A stretch of DNA of 24,662 bases from JBOHRE01 sp050732635 (GCA_050732635.1 JBOHRE010000050.1:1-24662), one strand, 5' to 3'; positions 1 to 8,663 are shown, numbered from the stretch's first letter. The notes: generated by a model not told the origin, from the sequence alone. A program made the numbers and translations.

Positions 1-1
1 G

Positions 2-496
2 CGCGCACCCGCGCCGCGCCGCAGGTTGCGACGGTACGCCGCGGTGCCGCTCGCCGTGCTCGTCGTCGGACTGACTGCCTGGTTTATCGCGCGCCGCGGC
101 GGCCCCTGCGGCGACGGGTCGCTGCCACCGTGCGGCGTGCCGGCCGACGTCGCCGAACGCACTTTCGTCGTCCTGCCTTTCCGCGCCAGCGTTGCGGACG
201 CGACGCTCGACGGCGGCAGCGCCGCGCGCATGCTCAGTCGTGCGCTGCTGGCGTGGGACGACGTCGAGACCGTCGATCCAATGCGCGTCAACGATCTGCT
301 GCAGCGCGACGAGTCCGCCGCTGGCAGCGCCTCGGTCGGCAGGGGCGTCCAAGCGGCGCTGACGCTCGGCGCCGGCCGCCTGATCATGGGCGAAGTGCAG
401 CCGCTCGGCGACAGCGTGCTCGTTACGGCAAGCATGTACGACGCGCGCCGGTCCGGCCGGCAGGTGAACACCGCGTCCGTCATGCTGCCGGCATAA
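2..496 (+). CDS. N-terminal part of a membrane-anchored TPR-type protein; 5'-truncated by the window, interrupted by TAA
   Basis: The reading frame is open from the window edge, so the true start lies outside; TTG at 26 is only the first usable start inside. The translation shows an Arg-rich stretch, one membrane segment (PLAVLVVGLTAWFIA, about residues 8-22 counted from codon 26), then a domain beginning FVVLPF and continuing to a GRLIMGEVQ strand. This looks like the TolB-like N-terminal domain that precedes TPRs in many large bacterial regulators and Ser/Thr kinases. The frame stops at TAA 494-496. The same frame continues immediately after the stop as LDGLAARFDGLAARLLLGR and runs on to 2362, so this is almost certainly the front part of one longer gene. 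A kinase or DNA-binding domain may lie upstream; that is inference. Confidence 0.6.
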   Translation, partial: RAPAPRRRLRRYAAVPLAVLVVGLTAWFIARRGGPCGDGSLPPCGVPADVAERTFVVLPFRASVADATLDGGSAARMLSRALLAWDDVETVDPMRVNDLLQRDESAAGSASVGRGVQAALTLGAGRLIMGEVQPLGDSVLVTASMYDARRSGRQVNTASVMLPA

Positions 497-526
497 CTCG
501 ATGGTCTGGCAGCGCGTTTCGACGGA

Positions 527-2362
527 TTGGCCGCACGGCTGCTGCTCGGTCGTACACCGCTGGATCCGGACTCCGTCTACCGCAGCCCCTCACTGCGCGC
601 GGTGCTGGCCTACGACGCGGGCGAGGAGGCGCTGGCGACGTGGAACCTCGACGCCGCCGCGGAGCAGTTCGCGCTCGCGGCCGAACGCGACTCGGCCTTC
701 GCCGCCGCCTATCTGCGCCTGACCCAGGTGCTCGCCTGGTCCGGTGACACGACGCAGGTATGGCGCGATGCCGCGCGGCGCGCGGACCTGCTGCGCTCTC
801 GACTGTCCGAGGCGGACCGGCCGCTGGCCGCCGGGTTCAGCGCGCTCGCCGAGCGCCGCTACCCCGACGCCTGTGACAGCTTCACCCGAACGCTCGAGCA
901 TGATCCGCAGAGCTTCGCCGCCTGGTACGGCCTCGGCGATTGCCAGGCCTGGGATCCCATCGTGGTGAGCGATACCAGCAGCCCGTCCGGCTGGAGCTTC
1001 CGCAGTTGCTATCACGCGGCGATCCAGGCGTACCGCCGCGCACTCGAGCTGGTACCATCGTTCAACTTCGCGTTCCGGCACACGGCGTATGAGCGGCTGA
1101 CGCGGCTGCTGTATGTTGAATCGCACCGCTTCCGGAGCGGGCACTTGGCGGATGATGTGACAACCGTGTTCGCTGCGGATGCGGGCCTCGAGGCGGACAC
1201 GATCGCGTACTACCCGGTTCCGTGGCAGCAGTGGTCATCCTCGACTGCGCCCAGCTCGGTGCCGAACACCGAGGCGCTAGCCCTGGCCTACAACCGCCGC
1301 GTCCTGGTCGACCTCACGGCCGATTGGGCGCGCGCCTTTCCGCGCAGCGCCGACGCGCACTACACGCTCGCGCTGGCGCTCGAGCGACTCGGCGAGATCG
1401 ATGCGCCAGCGGCGGGTCGCCGCTCGGCTTCGACGGCGCTACAGCGTGCGCTCGCGGACAACACCGATCCCGTACTGGACGCGATAATGAGGGCGATGTC
1501 CGTACGCTTGAGCCTGAAGCGCGGCGCATTCGCCGATGCGGCGGGCGAGGCGCGCGTGCTGATCGAGCAGCGGCCGGATACGGTCGGCGGCAACGCGGCG
1601 CGTGCGCTGGCCGGCGTGGCGGCGGTGGCCGGGCAGGTCCACGAGGCGGCTGAGCTGTGGACGCTGGCGAGGCTGCCCTCGCTCGTTGCGCTGCAGATCC
1701 ACGCGCTCACACCGCCAGCCCCGCTGGTCGACGATCTGCTCGCGCTGGAGGTCTACGCAGCGTTCGCGGCGCCGCGCGACTCCGTGCTCACATTGTGGGC
1801 TCGCGCGGAGCGCGGGATCGAGCAGTGGCTGCCGCCGCCGCAACGCCTCGCCGCGCGCGTATCACTGCTAGAGGTCCCAGCGGTTCTGGCCGCGAACTCG
1901 ATTGGCGCCACGACTCTGCACGACCGCAACTCGGATTGGCAACTGCTGCGACTACAGCGGGCCGTGTTCGCGGGCGATGCGGCCGCTGCCCGCGAGATCC
2001 TCCGTACGATGACCCGCTACAGAGACTCCGTCGGCGCCGGGGCACTGTCGCCGTTCCTCACCCGCGGGCAGGCCCAGGCACACCTGGCGCTCGGGGACAC
2101 GGCAAGCGCGATAGGAGTGCTCGACGACGTGCTGGGAGGCCTCCACATGCTGCGAATGGATGTGCTCAATCCTCGCGATGTGCCGGCCCTGATCGCGATG
2201 ATGGAGCTGCGCGCGTCTCTGGCCTTTGCCGCAGGTGACCGCAACACGGCCGCACGCTGGGCGCAGCGGGTCACAGTCCTGTGGCAGGACGCAGATCCCG
2301 AGCTGAGGCCGCGCGTCACTGAGATGCAGCGTATCGTCCGCTGGGCGTCCGATACGCGCTGA
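527..2362 (+). CDS. C-terminal part of the same protein: long TPR-like helical repeat region
   Basis: It lies in the same frame as the fragment ending at 496. The frame is open from 497 to 2362 with no further stop. TTG 527 is the first possible start, but it has no Shine-Dalgarno sequence, so independent translation is doubtful. The 611 residues are alanine-rich helical hairpins of TPR type: a block near residues 25-70 (ALATWNLDAAAEQFALAAERD), another near 105-135 (RYPDACDSFTRTLEHDPQSF), then AIQAYRRALELVPSF. The region probably serves protein-protein interaction on the outer side of the membrane. I recognise no catalytic motif. The long open frame after the stop implies a recent nonsense mutation (for example GAA or CAA to TAA), a sequencing error, or programmed readthrough. 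Stop at 2360-2362. Confidence 0.6.
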   Translation: MAARLLLGRTPLDPDSVYRSPSLRAVLAYDAGEEALATWNLDAAAEQFALAAERDSAFAAAYLRLTQVLAWSGDTTQVWRDAARRADLLRSRLSEADRPLAAGFSALAERRYPDACDSFTRTLEHDPQSFAAWYGLGDCQAWDPIVVSDTSSPSGWSFRSCYHAAIQAYRRALELVPSFNFAFRHTAYERLTRLLYVESHRFRSGHLADDVTTVFAADAGLEADTIAYYPVPWQQWSSSTAPSSVPNTEALALAYNRRVLVDLTADWARAFPRSADAHYTLALALERLGEIDAPAAGRRSASTALQRALADNTDPVLDAIMRAMSVRLSLKRGAFADAAGEARVLIEQRPDTVGGNAARALAGVAAVAGQVHEAAELWTLARLPSLVALQIHALTPPAPLVDDLLALEVYAAFAAPRDSVLTLWARAERGIEQWLPPPQRLAARVSLLEVPAVLAANSIGATTLHDRNSDWQLLRLQRAVFAGDAAAAREILRTMTRYRDSVGAGALSPFLTRGQAQAHLALGDTASAIGVLDDVLGGLHMLRMDVLNPRDVPALIAMMELRASLAFAAGDRNTAARWAQRVTVLWQDADPELRPRVTEMQRIVRWASDTR

Positions 2363-2387
2363 ACGTCACCTCTTCCGTGAGGCCGCG

Positions 2388-2903
2388 ATGAGGATGGTAA
2401 CAGCAGTCTTGGTGGTCGCGGGTGTTGCCGTCGGCCTGATTTACGCGTGCGCGACAGTGCCAGACGGGTCACCGTCTACAATTTCTGACAGCGATTGGCG
2501 GCAACGGATTGCCCGCGCAGACGCCAGGCGCTTCGATGACAGTCTGGGCTCTGACCTGATGCCCTCCCCAGGCGTGGTGCTCATGGCCGTGCCGATCAGA
2601 GGCATTAACCGAACTCCGGTCGACAGTCTAATAAACGTAATCGGCGCAAGAATCGTCGTTCAGGGAGGTGACTACCCGGAGTTCGGGCTTCGTCAGGGCG
2701 TCAATTATTTGAGCCTGGAGATCCGAGGCAATGATACGGTAAGCGTGATGCGCCCTGCCAACAATCAAACCGAGTACGTGCTCAAATACGCTCTTACGAC
2801 GGATCCGCGTGGCTATGGCAGCCCGCGCCGCATACTCTGGATCCAGGGCTCGACCAGGCTGTGCAATCCGTGCACCAACGGTTGCTGCGAATCATCGAAT
2901 TAA
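2388..2903 (+). CDS. Small exported protein of unknown function with a Cys-rich C-terminus
   Basis: I do not recognise the family. The 171-residue product starts with a hydrophobic export signal (VTAVLVVAGVAVGLIYAC). Cys21 could be lipidated, but the box (LIYAC) is a poor match. The mature part begins with a Ser/Thr/Asp-rich linker, followed by beta-strand-rich sequence (ARIVVQGGDYPEF, VNYLSLEIRGNDTVSVM). The last 12 residues contain four cysteines (CNPCTNGCC). The start ATG 2388 has GTGAGG just upstream. The gene starts 25 bp after the preceding frame and is convergent with the next gene. Base composition is visibly less GC-rich than in the neighbours, with several AT-rich codons, which may indicate acquired DNA or low expression. 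Confidence 0.6.
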   Translation: MRMVTAVLVVAGVAVGLIYACATVPDGSPSTISDSDWRQRIARADARRFDDSLGSDLMPSPGVVLMAVPIRGINRTPVDSLINVIGARIVVQGGDYPEFGLRQGVNYLSLEIRGNDTVSVMRPANNQTEYVLKYALTTDPRGYGSPRRILWIQGSTRLCNPCTNGCCESSN

Positions 2904-2947
2904 TCGATCCCGGGTTTTCGGCCGGAATCCCACTCCCCGGTGATCGT

Positions 2948-2969
2948 CGGCGCGCGCGGGCGCGTGCCG
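2948..2969. terminator. GC-rich hairpin between convergent genes
   Basis: A 9-bp stem (one G-T pair) with a CGGG loop lies in the 69-bp gap between two convergent genes. It has no T-tract on either strand, so it may be only a weak or factor-assisted bidirectional terminator. Confidence 0.3.
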
Positions 2970-2972
2970 CGA

Positions 2973-3503
2973 CTAATTCGCGATGACGTAGCCCGAGAAG
3001 TGGTCGGTCGAGAAGGTGACCGAGCGGTCGTCCTTGTCGTCCGTGCTCGGCATCGCCTCGAGCAGCACGCCCGTGGCCGGGTCCCAGTACCAGGCAACGA
3101 GGGGCAGGAGCTCCGTCAGAGACAGCGGGCAGCGCGCGTAGCTGATGGTGATCGACAGCGGCTCGGCGAACGTGAAGTGCTCCTGGCCGTTGGCGCGTAC
3201 GCGGATCTCCACGACCGAGGAGGCGGGGACCGTGTACTCGATCTCGGTCGGTACGTCGACGGCTCCGGCGGGCACGACGATGCGGTGCTTGCCATGCGTG
3301 AAGGTGGCGCCTGCGCCGTCCACGGTGAAGGTGTCGGTGGTCGTCTCGGTCGTGGCGCAGGTCAGCGGCTCGAGGCTGAGCGAGGCGCTGGCCGGCACGT
3401 CGGGCGCGGAGATGGCGGCCGGACCGTCGGTGTCGCAGGCGAGAGCGAACGCCAGGAGCGGCAGCGAGACGGCGGCGGTGCGCCCCGGTCGGACCTGACT
3501 CAT
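2973..3503 (-). CDS. Secreted lipoprotein with a ZU5-like beta domain
   Basis: The 176-residue product starts at ATG 3503, chosen because GGAGGG lies a few bases upstream on the minus strand; an in-frame extension to 3671 is not needed. The signal sequence (SLPLLAFALAC) ends at Cys23, a plausible lipidation site. Residues about 60-115 contain GATFTHGKHRIVVPAGAV followed by TEIEYTV and EPLSITISYARC, which is the pattern of ZU5-like domains (beta-sandwich, VPAGAV motif). Residues about 130-176 (VAWYWDPATGVLLEAM, VTFSTDHFSGYVIAN) form the end of the fold. Such proteins are common as surface lipoproteins in GC-rich environmental bacteria; the ligand is unknown. The gene is divergent from the helicase gene, with 226 bp between the starts. 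Confidence 0.7.
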   Translation of the reverse strand: MSQVRPGRTAAVSLPLLAFALACDTDGPAAISAPDVPASASLSLEPLTCATTETTTDTFTVDGAGATFTHGKHRIVVPAGAVDVPTEIEYTVPASSVVEIRVRANGQEHFTFAEPLSITISYARCPLSLTELLPLVAWYWDPATGVLLEAMPSTDDKDDRSVTFSTDHFSGYVIAN

Positions 3504-3729
3504 GATCCCTCCAGCCTCTCGTGAAGCGTAGAACGACACCGGCGGGTGGGGGGCGGCCCGGCCGGGCAGGCGATACAGGGTGCAAGAGCCGGGCCCCAGG
3601 CGTTTCTGCCGGGCGGCCGCCCAGGGACGAGCTCGGGTAGAGCCGCCGGGCCGGACCCTGGTAATTTGCAACGGTCCGGGTCAGCGGGGACGCGAACGGC
3701 GGGCCGCATTACGGGTACCAGATCCGACC

Positions 3730-6700
3730 ATGCCGCTGACCCCCTTTCACCCCCTGATCTCCCGCTGGTTCCATGAGCGCCTGGGCCGGCCCACGCCCGC
3801 CCAGGCGGGCGGCTGGGCGGCCATCCGGGAAGGGCAGCACACGCTGATCGCGGCGCCGACCGGATCGGGCAAGACGCTGGCGGCGTTCCTCAGCGCTCTG
3901 GACGATCTTCTGCGCGAGGGGCTGGAGCGCGCGTCCCGGGGGCAGCCGGAGCTGCCGGACGAGACGCGGGTGCTCTACGTCTCGCCATTGAAGGCGCTGT
4001 CCGCCGACATCCATCGCAATCTGGCCGAGCCGCGGCGCGAGATCCGCAAGTTGGCCGAAGCGCAGGGGCTGCCGCCGGTGCGGATCACCGCGGCCGTGCG
4101 CTCCGGTGACACACCGCAGGCCGAACGCGCGGCGATGCTGAAGACGCCGCCCCACATCCTGGTCACGACGCCGGAGTCGCTGTACCTGCTGCTCACGGCC
4201 GAGCGCAGCCGCGCCATGCTGTCGACAGTGCAGACGGTCATCATCGATGAGGTCCATGCGGTGATCGAGTCGCGCCGCGGCGCGCACCTGGCGCTGAGTC
4301 TGGAGCGGCTGGAGCACGTGACCGGGCGGCCGCTGCAGCGGATCGGCCTGTCGGCGACGCAGCGGCCGATCGAGCGGGTCGCTTCGTTCCTCGTCGGCGC
4401 GCGCGAGGACGGTCTCACGCCGCCGGTCCGCATCATTGACGAGGGTCACGCGCGCGCGCGGGATCTGGCGCTCGAGGTGACCGGCTCGCCGCTCGAGGCG
4501 GTGATGTCGGCCGAGGCGTGGGAAGAGGTCTACGACCGACTGGCCTCGCTGGTGCGCGAGCACCGCACGACGCTGGTCTTCGTGAACACGCGCAGGTTGT
4601 GCGAGCGCCTGACGCGGCACCTGAGCGAGCGGCTCGGTGACGAGGTCGTCGCCACGCACCACGGCAGCCTGTCGAAGGAGCAGCGGCTGGACGCCGAGGA
4701 GCGACTGAAGGCCGGCACACTGAAGGTGCTCGTGGCCACGGCCTCGCTCGAGCTGGGCATTGACATCGGCCACGTCGACCTGGTCTGCCAGATCGGCTCG
4801 CCTCGTCGCGTCGCGACGTTCCTGCAGCGGGTCGGTCGCTCCGGCCACACGGTGGGCGGCACGCCCAAGGGCCGGCTGTTCCCGCTGTCGCGCGATGAGT
4901 TGGTCGAGTGCGCGGCGCTGCTCCGCCTCGTGCGCCGCGGCGAGCTCGACCACCTGATCGTGCCCGAGAAGCCGCTCGATGTGCTGGCCCAGCAGATCGT
5001 CGCCGAGGCGGCCGCGCAGGAGTGGGCGGAGGACGCGCTGTTCGCGCTGGTGCGGCGCGCCGATCCGTACCGCTCGCTGAGCCGCGCCGAGTTCGATGCC
5101 GTGGTCGCCATGGTCGGCCGCGGCTATGCGACGCGCCGCGGCCGGCGCTCGGCGCTCGTGCATCGCGACGCGGTCAACCGCCGGCTGCGGGCCCGGCGCG
5201 GGAGTCGGCTGCTGGCGCTGACGGCGGGCGGCGCGATCCCCGAGCTGGCCGATTACCGCGTGCTGCTCGAGCCCGAGGGCACGTTCATCGGCACGGTCAA
5301 CGAGGACTTCGCGATCGAGTCGATGGCAGGCGACATCTTCCAGCTCGGCAACCGGTCGTACATCGTGCTGCGCGTGCAGAGCGGCGTGGTGCGCGTCGGC
5401 GACGCCGATGGCGCGCCGCCGAACATCCCGTTCTGGCTGGGCGAGGCACCGTCGCGCTCCGCCGAGCTGAGTGCGGCGGTGGCGGAGCTGCGCGAGCAGG
5501 TGGACGCGTGGATCGATGCGGAGCGCGCCGACGCCGAGCGCGCTGACGCGCCCCGTCCGGCTGAGCCGGCGGCGTCGCTCGCCGACCGGCTGGCCGCCGT
5601 GCTCGAGCTGCCGGCTGCCGGCGCGCAACAGCTCGCAGCCTATCTGGCCGAAGCAAAGCGGGTTCTCGGTGTCCTGCCGACGCAGCACACGCTGGTGCTC
5701 GAGCGGTTCTTCGATGAGTCCGGTGGCATGCAGCTCGTGCTGCACGCGCCGTTCGGCGCGCGCGTCAACCGTGCGTGGGGTCTGGCGCTGCGCAAGAAAT
5801 TCTGCCGGACGTTCAACTTCGAGCTGCAGGCGGCGGCCACCGATGAGGGTGTGCTGCTCTCGCTCGGGCCGCAGCACTCGTTCCCGCTCGAAGACGTGTT
5901 CCGCTACCTGAACCCCGCCGTCGTTCGGGACACGCTGGTACAGGCGGTGCTCGATGCGCCGCTGTTCCAGGTCCGCTGGCGCTGGAACGCGACGATCTCA
6001 CTCGCCGTGCCGCGCAGCCGCGCGGGCGCGAAGGTGCCGCCACCGATCCAGCGCATGCAGGCCGAGGACCTGCTCGCCGCCGTGTTCCCCGATGCAGCGG
6101 CATGCCTCGAGAACATCGCCGGTGACCGCGAGGTGCCGGAGCATCCGCTGGTGCGCCAGGCGCTCGACGACTGCCTCACCGAAGCCATGGACCTGCCGGC
6201 GCTCGAGCGCGTGCTGGCGGACCTCTTCGCCGGTCGGCTCACCCTCGTTGCGCGCGACCTGCCCGAGCCGTCGCCACTCGCCAGCCAGCTCCTCAATGCG
6301 CGAGTCTTCGAGTTCCTCGATGACGCGCCGCTCGAGGAGCGGCGGGCGCAGGCCGTCTACACCCGGCGCGCGCTCGAACCGACAGCGGCCGCCGATCTCG
6401 GCGCACTCGACGCCGCGGCGATCGAGCGCGTGCGCGAGGAAGCCTGGCCCAGCGCCGAGAACGCGGATGAGCTGCACGATGCGTTGGAAGCCTTCGGCTT
6501 TCTGGGGGGCGGGGGCGGGGGCGAGTCTGGATGGGCGGATTCCTTCGCCGAGCTGACGGCGCAGGGCAGGGCGGCGTCCGTCAGCAGCGGCGGCGCCACG
6601 TGGTGGGTCGCGGCGGAGCGGCTGCGAGAGATCGTCGCGGTGCATCCGGCAGCCACGATCGAGCCCCGACTGACGCCGCCAGCGGGGTTCGATGCGCCGA

Positions 6701-8145
6701 TCACACGAGAGGAGGCGATCCGCGAGCTGATCCGGGGACGGCTCGAGATCGTCGGGCCGACGACGGCCACGGCGCTGGCCATGTCGCTGGCGATCGCGGA
6801 GGCCGACGTCGAGCGCACGTTACTCGCGCTGGAGGCCGAGGGTGTCGTGCTGCGCGGCGCGTTCAGTGGCGGCGCTGAGCGCGAGTGGTGCGACCGGCGG
6901 CTGCTGGCGCGTATCCACCGGTATACGCTGGATCGGCTGCGTGCGGAGATCCGCCCGGTCGAGGCGTCGGACTTCCTGCGCTTCCTCTTCCGCTGGCAGC
7001 ACGTGGACCCGGATCACCGCCTCGCGGGTGCGGAGGGCGTCATGGCCGCCATCGAGCAACTCGCGGGGTTCGAGCTGCCGGCGGGTTCATGGGAGGGTGC
7101 GGTGCTGGCAGCGCGCTGCGAGCACTACGAGCCGGAGCAGCTCGATCTGCTGTGCCTGAGTGGCCGCATCGCGTGGGGCCGGCTGTCGGCGCCGACAGTG
7201 AATGGCAGCGGCACGAGTCGGGCGACGCCGCTGCGCACCTCACCGGTTACGCTCTGGCCGCGCGAGACCGGCCGTGAGCTCCACGCCCTGGCGCCCGCCG
7301 CGGAGCTGGTCCCGTCCGCTGAGGCGGCGGCAGTGGCCGCTGTCCTGAACCGACGCGGTGCATCGTTCTTCCATCAGCTCGTCGCCGAGACGGCGCTGCT
7401 GCCGACGCAGGTCGAACGTGCGTTGGGCGAGCTCGTCGCACTCGGCCATGCGACTGCGGACGGCTTCGCCGGCCTGCGCGCGCTGCTGACGCCGTCGCAC
7501 AAGCGCGCGCCGCTGACGCCCGGACGACGGCGCGCAACACACGCGGCGTACAGTGTCGCGACGGCGGGCCGCTGGAGCGCGCTGCGCGAGACGGTCGAGC
7601 CGGCCGCGCGCCAGGAGGGCGTGGAATCGTTCGCGCGGGCGCTGCTGCGCCGCTACGGCGTGGTGTTCCGCGCGCTGCTTGCACGCGAGGCGCTGGCGCC
7701 GAGCTGGCGGGAGCTGGCTCTGGTCTACCGGCGGCTCGAAGCGCGCGGTGAGATTCGCGGCGGCCGGTTCGTCAACGGCTTCTCGGGCGAGCAGTTCGCA
7801 TTGGCCGAGGCGGTGAGCGGATTGCGCCAGACCCGACGCGCGCAGCGGAGCGGCCGGCTGCTGGCGATCGGGGCGGGCGACCCGCTGAACCTCGCAGGCA
7901 TCCTGACGCCGGGCGAACGGATTCCGGCGACGTCGCGCGCCACCATTCTGTGGCGGGACGGCGTGCCCGTGGCGGCCGTCGAGCGCGGTGAGCTACGCGT
8001 GCTGGCCGGTGCCATGGCACCAGCGGCCGCCGAGGTGCACGAGGCGCTCGGCCGTTCGACAGCCACGCCGCGGCTGCGCTCGTATCTGCGCAGCCGGCCG
8101 CAGCCGGGGCGCCGGGCGGGCGCGGCGGTCCTGACGGATGGTTGA
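3730..8145 (+). CDS. lhr: Lhr-type ATP-dependent DNA helicase (Lhr-Core plus C-terminal region)
   Basis: The 1471-residue product matches full-length bacterial Lhr (about 1500 residues), a 3'-to-5' single-stranded DNA translocase and helicase linked to DNA damage responses. Visible motifs: Q-motif PTPAQ (21-25), Walker A APTGSGKT (42-49), DEVH box (173-176), SAT (208-210), THHGSLSKEQR (309-319), VATASLELGID (334-344) and QRVGRSGH (365-372). Winged-helix and beta-barrel Lhr-core sequence follows. A six-glycine linker (926-931) precedes the C-terminal region, which in E. coli Lhr resembles AlkZ-type glycosylases. Start ATG 3730 (MPLTPFHPLISRWF) fits the family; the 50-codon upstream extension is low complexity and unlikely. 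No Shine-Dalgarno is obvious. The stop codon TGA 8143-8145 forms the first bases of the heptamer array that follows. Confidence 0.93.
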   Translation: MPLTPFHPLISRWFHERLGRPTPAQAGGWAAIREGQHTLIAAPTGSGKTLAAFLSALDDLLREGLERASRGQPELPDETRVLYVSPLKALSADIHRNLAEPRREIRKLAEAQGLPPVRITAAVRSGDTPQAERAAMLKTPPHILVTTPESLYLLLTAERSRAMLSTVQTVIIDEVHAVIESRRGAHLALSLERLEHVTGRPLQRIGLSATQRPIERVASFLVGAREDGLTPPVRIIDEGHARARDLALEVTGSPLEAVMSAEAWEEVYDRLASLVREHRTTLVFVNTRRLCERLTRHLSERLGDEVVATHHGSLSKEQRLDAEERLKAGTLKVLVATASLELGIDIGHVDLVCQIGSPRRVATFLQRVGRSGHTVGGTPKGRLFPLSRDELVECAALLRLVRRGELDHLIVPEKPLDVLAQQIVAEAAAQEWAEDALFALVRRADPYRSLSRAEFDAVVAMVGRGYATRRGRRSALVHRDAVNRRLRARRGSRLLALTAGGAIPELADYRVLLEPEGTFIGTVNEDFAIESMAGDIFQLGNRSYIVLRVQSGVVRVGDADGAPPNIPFWLGEAPSRSAELSAAVAELREQVDAWIDAERADAERADAPRPAEPAASLADRLAAVLELPAAGAQQLAAYLAEAKRVLGVLPTQHTLVLERFFDESGGMQLVLHAPFGARVNRAWGLALRKKFCRTFNFELQAAATDEGVLLSLGPQHSFPLEDVFRYLNPAVVRDTLVQAVLDAPLFQVRWRWNATISLAVPRSRAGAKVPPPIQRMQAEDLLAAVFPDAAACLENIAGDREVPEHPLVRQALDDCLTEAMDLPALERVLADLFAGRLTLVARDLPEPSPLASQLLNARVFEFLDDAPLEERRAQAVYTRRALEPTAAADLGALDAAAIERVREEAWPSAENADELHDALEAFGFLGGGGGGESGWADSFAELTAQGRAASVSSGGATWWVAAERLREIVAVHPAATIEPRLTPPAGFDAPITREEAIRELIRGRLEIVGPTTATALAMSLAIAEADVERTLLALEAEGVVLRGAFSGGAEREWCDRRLLARIHRYTLDRLRAEIRPVEASDFLRFLFRWQHVDPDHRLAGAEGVMAAIEQLAGFELPAGSWEGAVLAARCEHYEPEQLDLLCLSGRIAWGRLSAPTVNGSGTSRATPLRTSPVTLWPRETGRELHALAPAAELVPSAEAAAVAAVLNRRGASFFHQLVAETALLPTQVERALGELVALGHATADGFAGLRALLTPSHKRAPLTPGRRRATHAAYSVATAGRWSALRETVEPAARQEGVESFARALLRRYGVVFRALLAREALAPSWRELALVYRRLEARGEIRGGRFVNGFSGEQFALAEAVSGLRQTRRAQRSGRLLAIGAGDPLNLAGILTPGERIPATSRATILWRDGVPVAAVERGELRVLAGAMAPAAAEVHEALGRSTATPRLRSYLRSRPQPGRRAGAAVLTDG
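6505..6522 (+). repeat. Three perfect GGGGGC hexamers inside lhr
   Basis: Units lie at 6505-6510, 6511-6516 and 6517-6522. They encode six consecutive glycines, a flexible linker between the helicase core and the C-terminal region. The G-runs could form a quadruplex in the coding strand. Confidence 0.85.
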
Positions 8146-8198
8146 TCGTTGGTGGTTGGTGGTTGATGGTTGGTGGTTGATGGTTCGTGGTTGGTGGT
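8143..8198 (+). repeat. Heptamer tandem repeat TGRTGGT, eight units, starting at the lhr stop codon
   Basis: Eight contiguous 7-mers read TGATCGT, TGGTGGT, TGGTGGT, TGATGGT, TGGTGGT, TGATGGT, TCGTGGT, TGGTGGT. A degenerate ninth unit (GGATGGT, 8136-8142) lies inside the last lhr codons. The first three bases of the array are the lhr TGA. The array fills most of the gap to the next gene. The same heptamer in the opposite orientation precedes aroF at 12433. Confidence 0.9.
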
Positions 8199-8221
8199 TT
8201 GCTAAGGCTTTGACGAGGATC

Positions 8222-8635
8222 ATGAGCACACGGATCTGGCCACTGCCCTTTGCCGTCCTCGTGCTGGGCTGCTCCGCCCAACTCGCGGAGCCGGACGTGC
8301 GCGCGACCGAGGACGAGCCATTCGCGATCCGGGTGGGCGAGAGCGCCCGTGTCTTCACCGGCGCCGGCCATGTCGTCATCGAATTCGTCGCCGTGTCGGA
8401 GGACTCGCGCTGCCCGGTGGATGTCGATTGCGTCTGGAGCGGCGACGCCACCGTAGAGCTACGCGTGCGCGACGCATCACCCGATGAGCTGGCGTTGCAC
8501 ACGCACCTCGAGCCGCAGGCTGGCGTGATCGACGGCTTCGAGTTGCGGCTGCTCGCGCTGGAGCCGGAGCCGAACTCGGAGCGGCAGATCATGCCCGACG
8601 AATACCTTGCGCAACTGCTGGTAACGCGGCGCTGA
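8222..8635 (+). CDS. Small lipoprotein of unknown function
   Basis: The 137-residue product starts at ATG 8222 with GAGGAT upstream. A longer frame from 8138 only translates the heptamer repeat into a Trp-rich string and is rejected. Signal residues 1-16 end in the clear lipobox LVLGC (Cys17), so the protein is probably membrane-anchored. The mature part has a compact beta-rich domain with AGHVVIEFVAVSEDSRCP, then VDCVWSGDATVELRV; the SRCP and CVWSG cysteines could form a disulfide. I have no named family for it. The gene is convergent with the beta-lactamase-like gene, whose stop codon lies 27 bp away. A short tandem duplication covers its last codons. Confidence 0.75.
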   Translation: MSTRIWPLPFAVLVLGCSAQLAEPDVRATEDEPFAIRVGESARVFTGAGHVVIEFVAVSEDSRCPVDVDCVWSGDATVELRVRDASPDELALHTHLEPQAGVIDGFELRLLALEPEPNSERQIMPDEYLAQLLVTRR

Positions 8636-8663
8636 GCAACTGCTCGTAACGCCGGCGCTGAGC
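8613..8663. repeat. Imperfect 25/26-bp tandem duplication at the gene end
   Basis: Unit 1 (8613-8637) and unit 2 (8638-8663) share AACTGCT-GTAACGC-GGCGCTGAGC, with one substitution and one inserted base in unit 2. A third partial copy (TACTGCTCG) follows at 8664. The duplication covers the last residues and stop of the lipoprotein and touches the stop codon of the convergent hydrolase. Confidence 0.8.

Noticed and set aside
3580..3729. 50-codon N-terminal extension of Lhr
   Set aside because: It is Arg/Pro/Gly-rich low-complexity sequence overlapping the promoter region; Lhr proteins start near the PLTPFHPLISRWF segment.
3504..3729. Promoters in the divergent region before lhr
   Set aside because: Several TTG-like words occur but none has a convincing -10 at the right distance; I see nothing firm in this stretch.
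3709..5877. 722-codon frame antisense to lhr
   Set aside because: Composition is Arg/Gln/His-rich, typical of a mirror frame of a GC-rich gene; the + strand has clear helicase motifs.
8138..8221. Trp-rich N-terminal extension of the small lipoprotein
   Set aside because: It is the translation of the heptamer repeat; the signal peptide and ribosome-binding site support ATG 8222.
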